Source: Saccoglossus kowalevskii (lineage: Eukaryota > Hemichordata > Enteropneusta > Harrimaniidae). Taken from it: 45,206 nucleotides of DNA. Numbering within the stretch: position 1 is the stretch's first letter; every line of letters starts with the position of its first letter. Below are positions 43,825 to 45,206 of this stretch, piece by piece. Where the stretch lies: assembly GCF_000003605.2 (NCBI RefSeq), contig NW_003158724.1, positions 524,771-569,976 on the forward strand. Reading direction: 5' to 3'. The notes below the pieces were generated by a model. That model worked only from the letters and a program-made list of their open reading frames with translations, had not been told where the DNA came from and did not search any database. The translations under genes and the position numbers were made by a program.

Positions 43825-45206
43825 TATTGTCCATGTTTAATGTTGATTTTTAGACAAACAAACATAATTCTTATAATTGATTATAATTAAGATTTAATAT
43901 ATGAACAATCACATGAAAAATTGTAAAATTTGCGAATGCTGGGGCCAGCGGTTAAACTTGAACTAAAATGTCTTAAATCACAACTACATGTACTGTACTT
44001 GAGTAATGTCTGATACCTCTAGTGTACATTATTCAGTTTGATGTAACCACGGTTGACAGCAGTTGGGAATGAGGTTCAATAACTACATGTTTATGTAATT
44101 ATGAATATTGCTCAATAATCCCCTGAACGATTCTTTAATCTGAATTATTAAACTCTGACTTTAAAACTCATTTATTATCATGTCTGCCCAGAGTACTATC
44201 GATACGTTTTTTATGAGTTTACATGGCATTTATATAATATAATGGAACGGTTTTATCAACATTGGTTGTTAATCAGAAAATCTAAATTTAATGATTTCTA
44301 AGCAGTTTAAAACTAACTTTTTTATGGGTCTGTAGATAAATAAAACATAAATTGACCTCTTTTCATTTTGATGTGTTTCCTGGATTTAATAGTATGTTTC
44401 TGGTTTTAAAATTATGAGTAATTGCGAATATGTGTGATGGACTATATATCACCTTGACGCCAGAGAGCGCATATTGCATTCATAGAAATGGTGTTAATAG
44501 ATGCTTTTGTATGTTAATATATTCAACTCAGCATGCAGTTTTCTATTCAAATACTTGGTTTAGAGATGACATGTACATGGCTGTCGATGGTTGCAGCTTT
44601 CTTTTTCAAATGCTGCAAATTTTCTGGGTTTCTCTATGTGTACTACGGATGGATAACTATGGGCTTTCTTTTTCTAGTTGGTGATAATGTTCTCGACAAA
44701 TGCATTCTTAGATCACAGCATGCTGCATGAAGTGTGGTTGAAATTTTCTTGCATTCAAAACCAAATATTGATTGGACTTGACAGACTAAAGGATTATTGC
44801 AGATTGCATTTCTAATAAAAAATGAAATTACAAACTTTCGAAGTTCTCGTCATTTTCAGAGAATAAACAAATGAAATCTGGGATGTTGTGGAGTTTTTTA
44901 CCTCTGAGTCAGTTGTGACCAATATTAAGTTACACTCCAAAATAATTGTACATGTATACATGTTCTGAATATGCAAATGTATCTAACAGTATAGGCTTTG
45001 TTTTCATCATTTCAATGGGAGTGTGTTCTCAAATGTTTCTCAGAAATTGTGCCAAATTGTTAAGAAATGTTTTCACCTTTTAAAAATGTTGTCATAAGGT
45101 GCATTCACTTTAATTAAGTTTGTTATGTTTGCAAACAAGTCTTCTCCTAAATTAATGATCCTGTTGACAAATAACCATACTGTTGAGACCATTGTACCCA
45201 CAATCA
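43825..45206 (+). other. Intron to window end, nothing recognised
   Basis: AT-rich sequence. ORFs at 44430-44730 have no recognisable motif and no splice or start context. The next receptor exon is expected beyond the window. Confidence 0.5.

Overview
This is an AT-rich piece of animal nuclear DNA from a draft assembly; a run of 379 N lies at 15670-16048. Spliced genes with GT-AG introns, polyadenylation signals, tRNA genes with internal Pol III promoters, decayed non-LTR retrotransposons, small inverted-repeat elements and minisatellites all point to an invertebrate metazoan. The repeats feel like those of marine invertebrates such as molluscs or lancelets, but the species cannot be named from sequence alone.

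Two protein genes are well supported, both on the plus strand. The first is a complete three-exon gene (8570-8651, 9867-9979, 10410-11828; 537 codons plus stop). It encodes a protein with about 12 membrane segments and a histidine-rich core; I cannot assign it to a named family. The second is the 5' end of a leucine-rich-repeat receptor gene. Exon 1 (21593-21867, start probably at 21635) carries a signal peptide and a cysteine-rich LRR N-cap. Exon 2 (23901-23972) is exactly 72 nt and encodes one LRR. The pair resembles the start of the adhesion GPCRs ADGRA2/ADGRA3 (GPR124/GPR125). No further exon was found, so the rest of the window (23973-45206) is read as one intron of more than 21 kb. Two perfect CRE palindromes with a CCAAT box between them lie about 600 bp upstream of the start codon.

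The left 19 kb is a repeat nursery. A repeat of up to about 1.2 kb, always in the same orientation, carries a minus-strand tRNA-Val(UAC): two intact tRNA genes (6670-6742, 16735-16807), one nearly intact (13833-13905), one degraded (3951-4023), and several 5' fragments. Between them lie a RecQ-like helicase relic at the left edge, other decayed coding fragments, the 3' end of a non-LTR retrotransposon with an (AAAT)n tail, a second retrotransposon relic broken by the assembly gap, a roughly 600-bp foldback, and a composite in which a 307-bp element sits between two direct repeats.

The large receptor intron holds a 1.75-kb minisatellite of 25-bp units in two subfamilies (28212-29965), a 48-bp minisatellite that stays open in reading frame (36824-37575), two copies of a TTAA-flanked 160-bp inverted-repeat element (32031-32189, 43661-43824), three copies of a dispersed repeat of about 120 bp, and isolated NRF1-like and kappaB-like palindromes.
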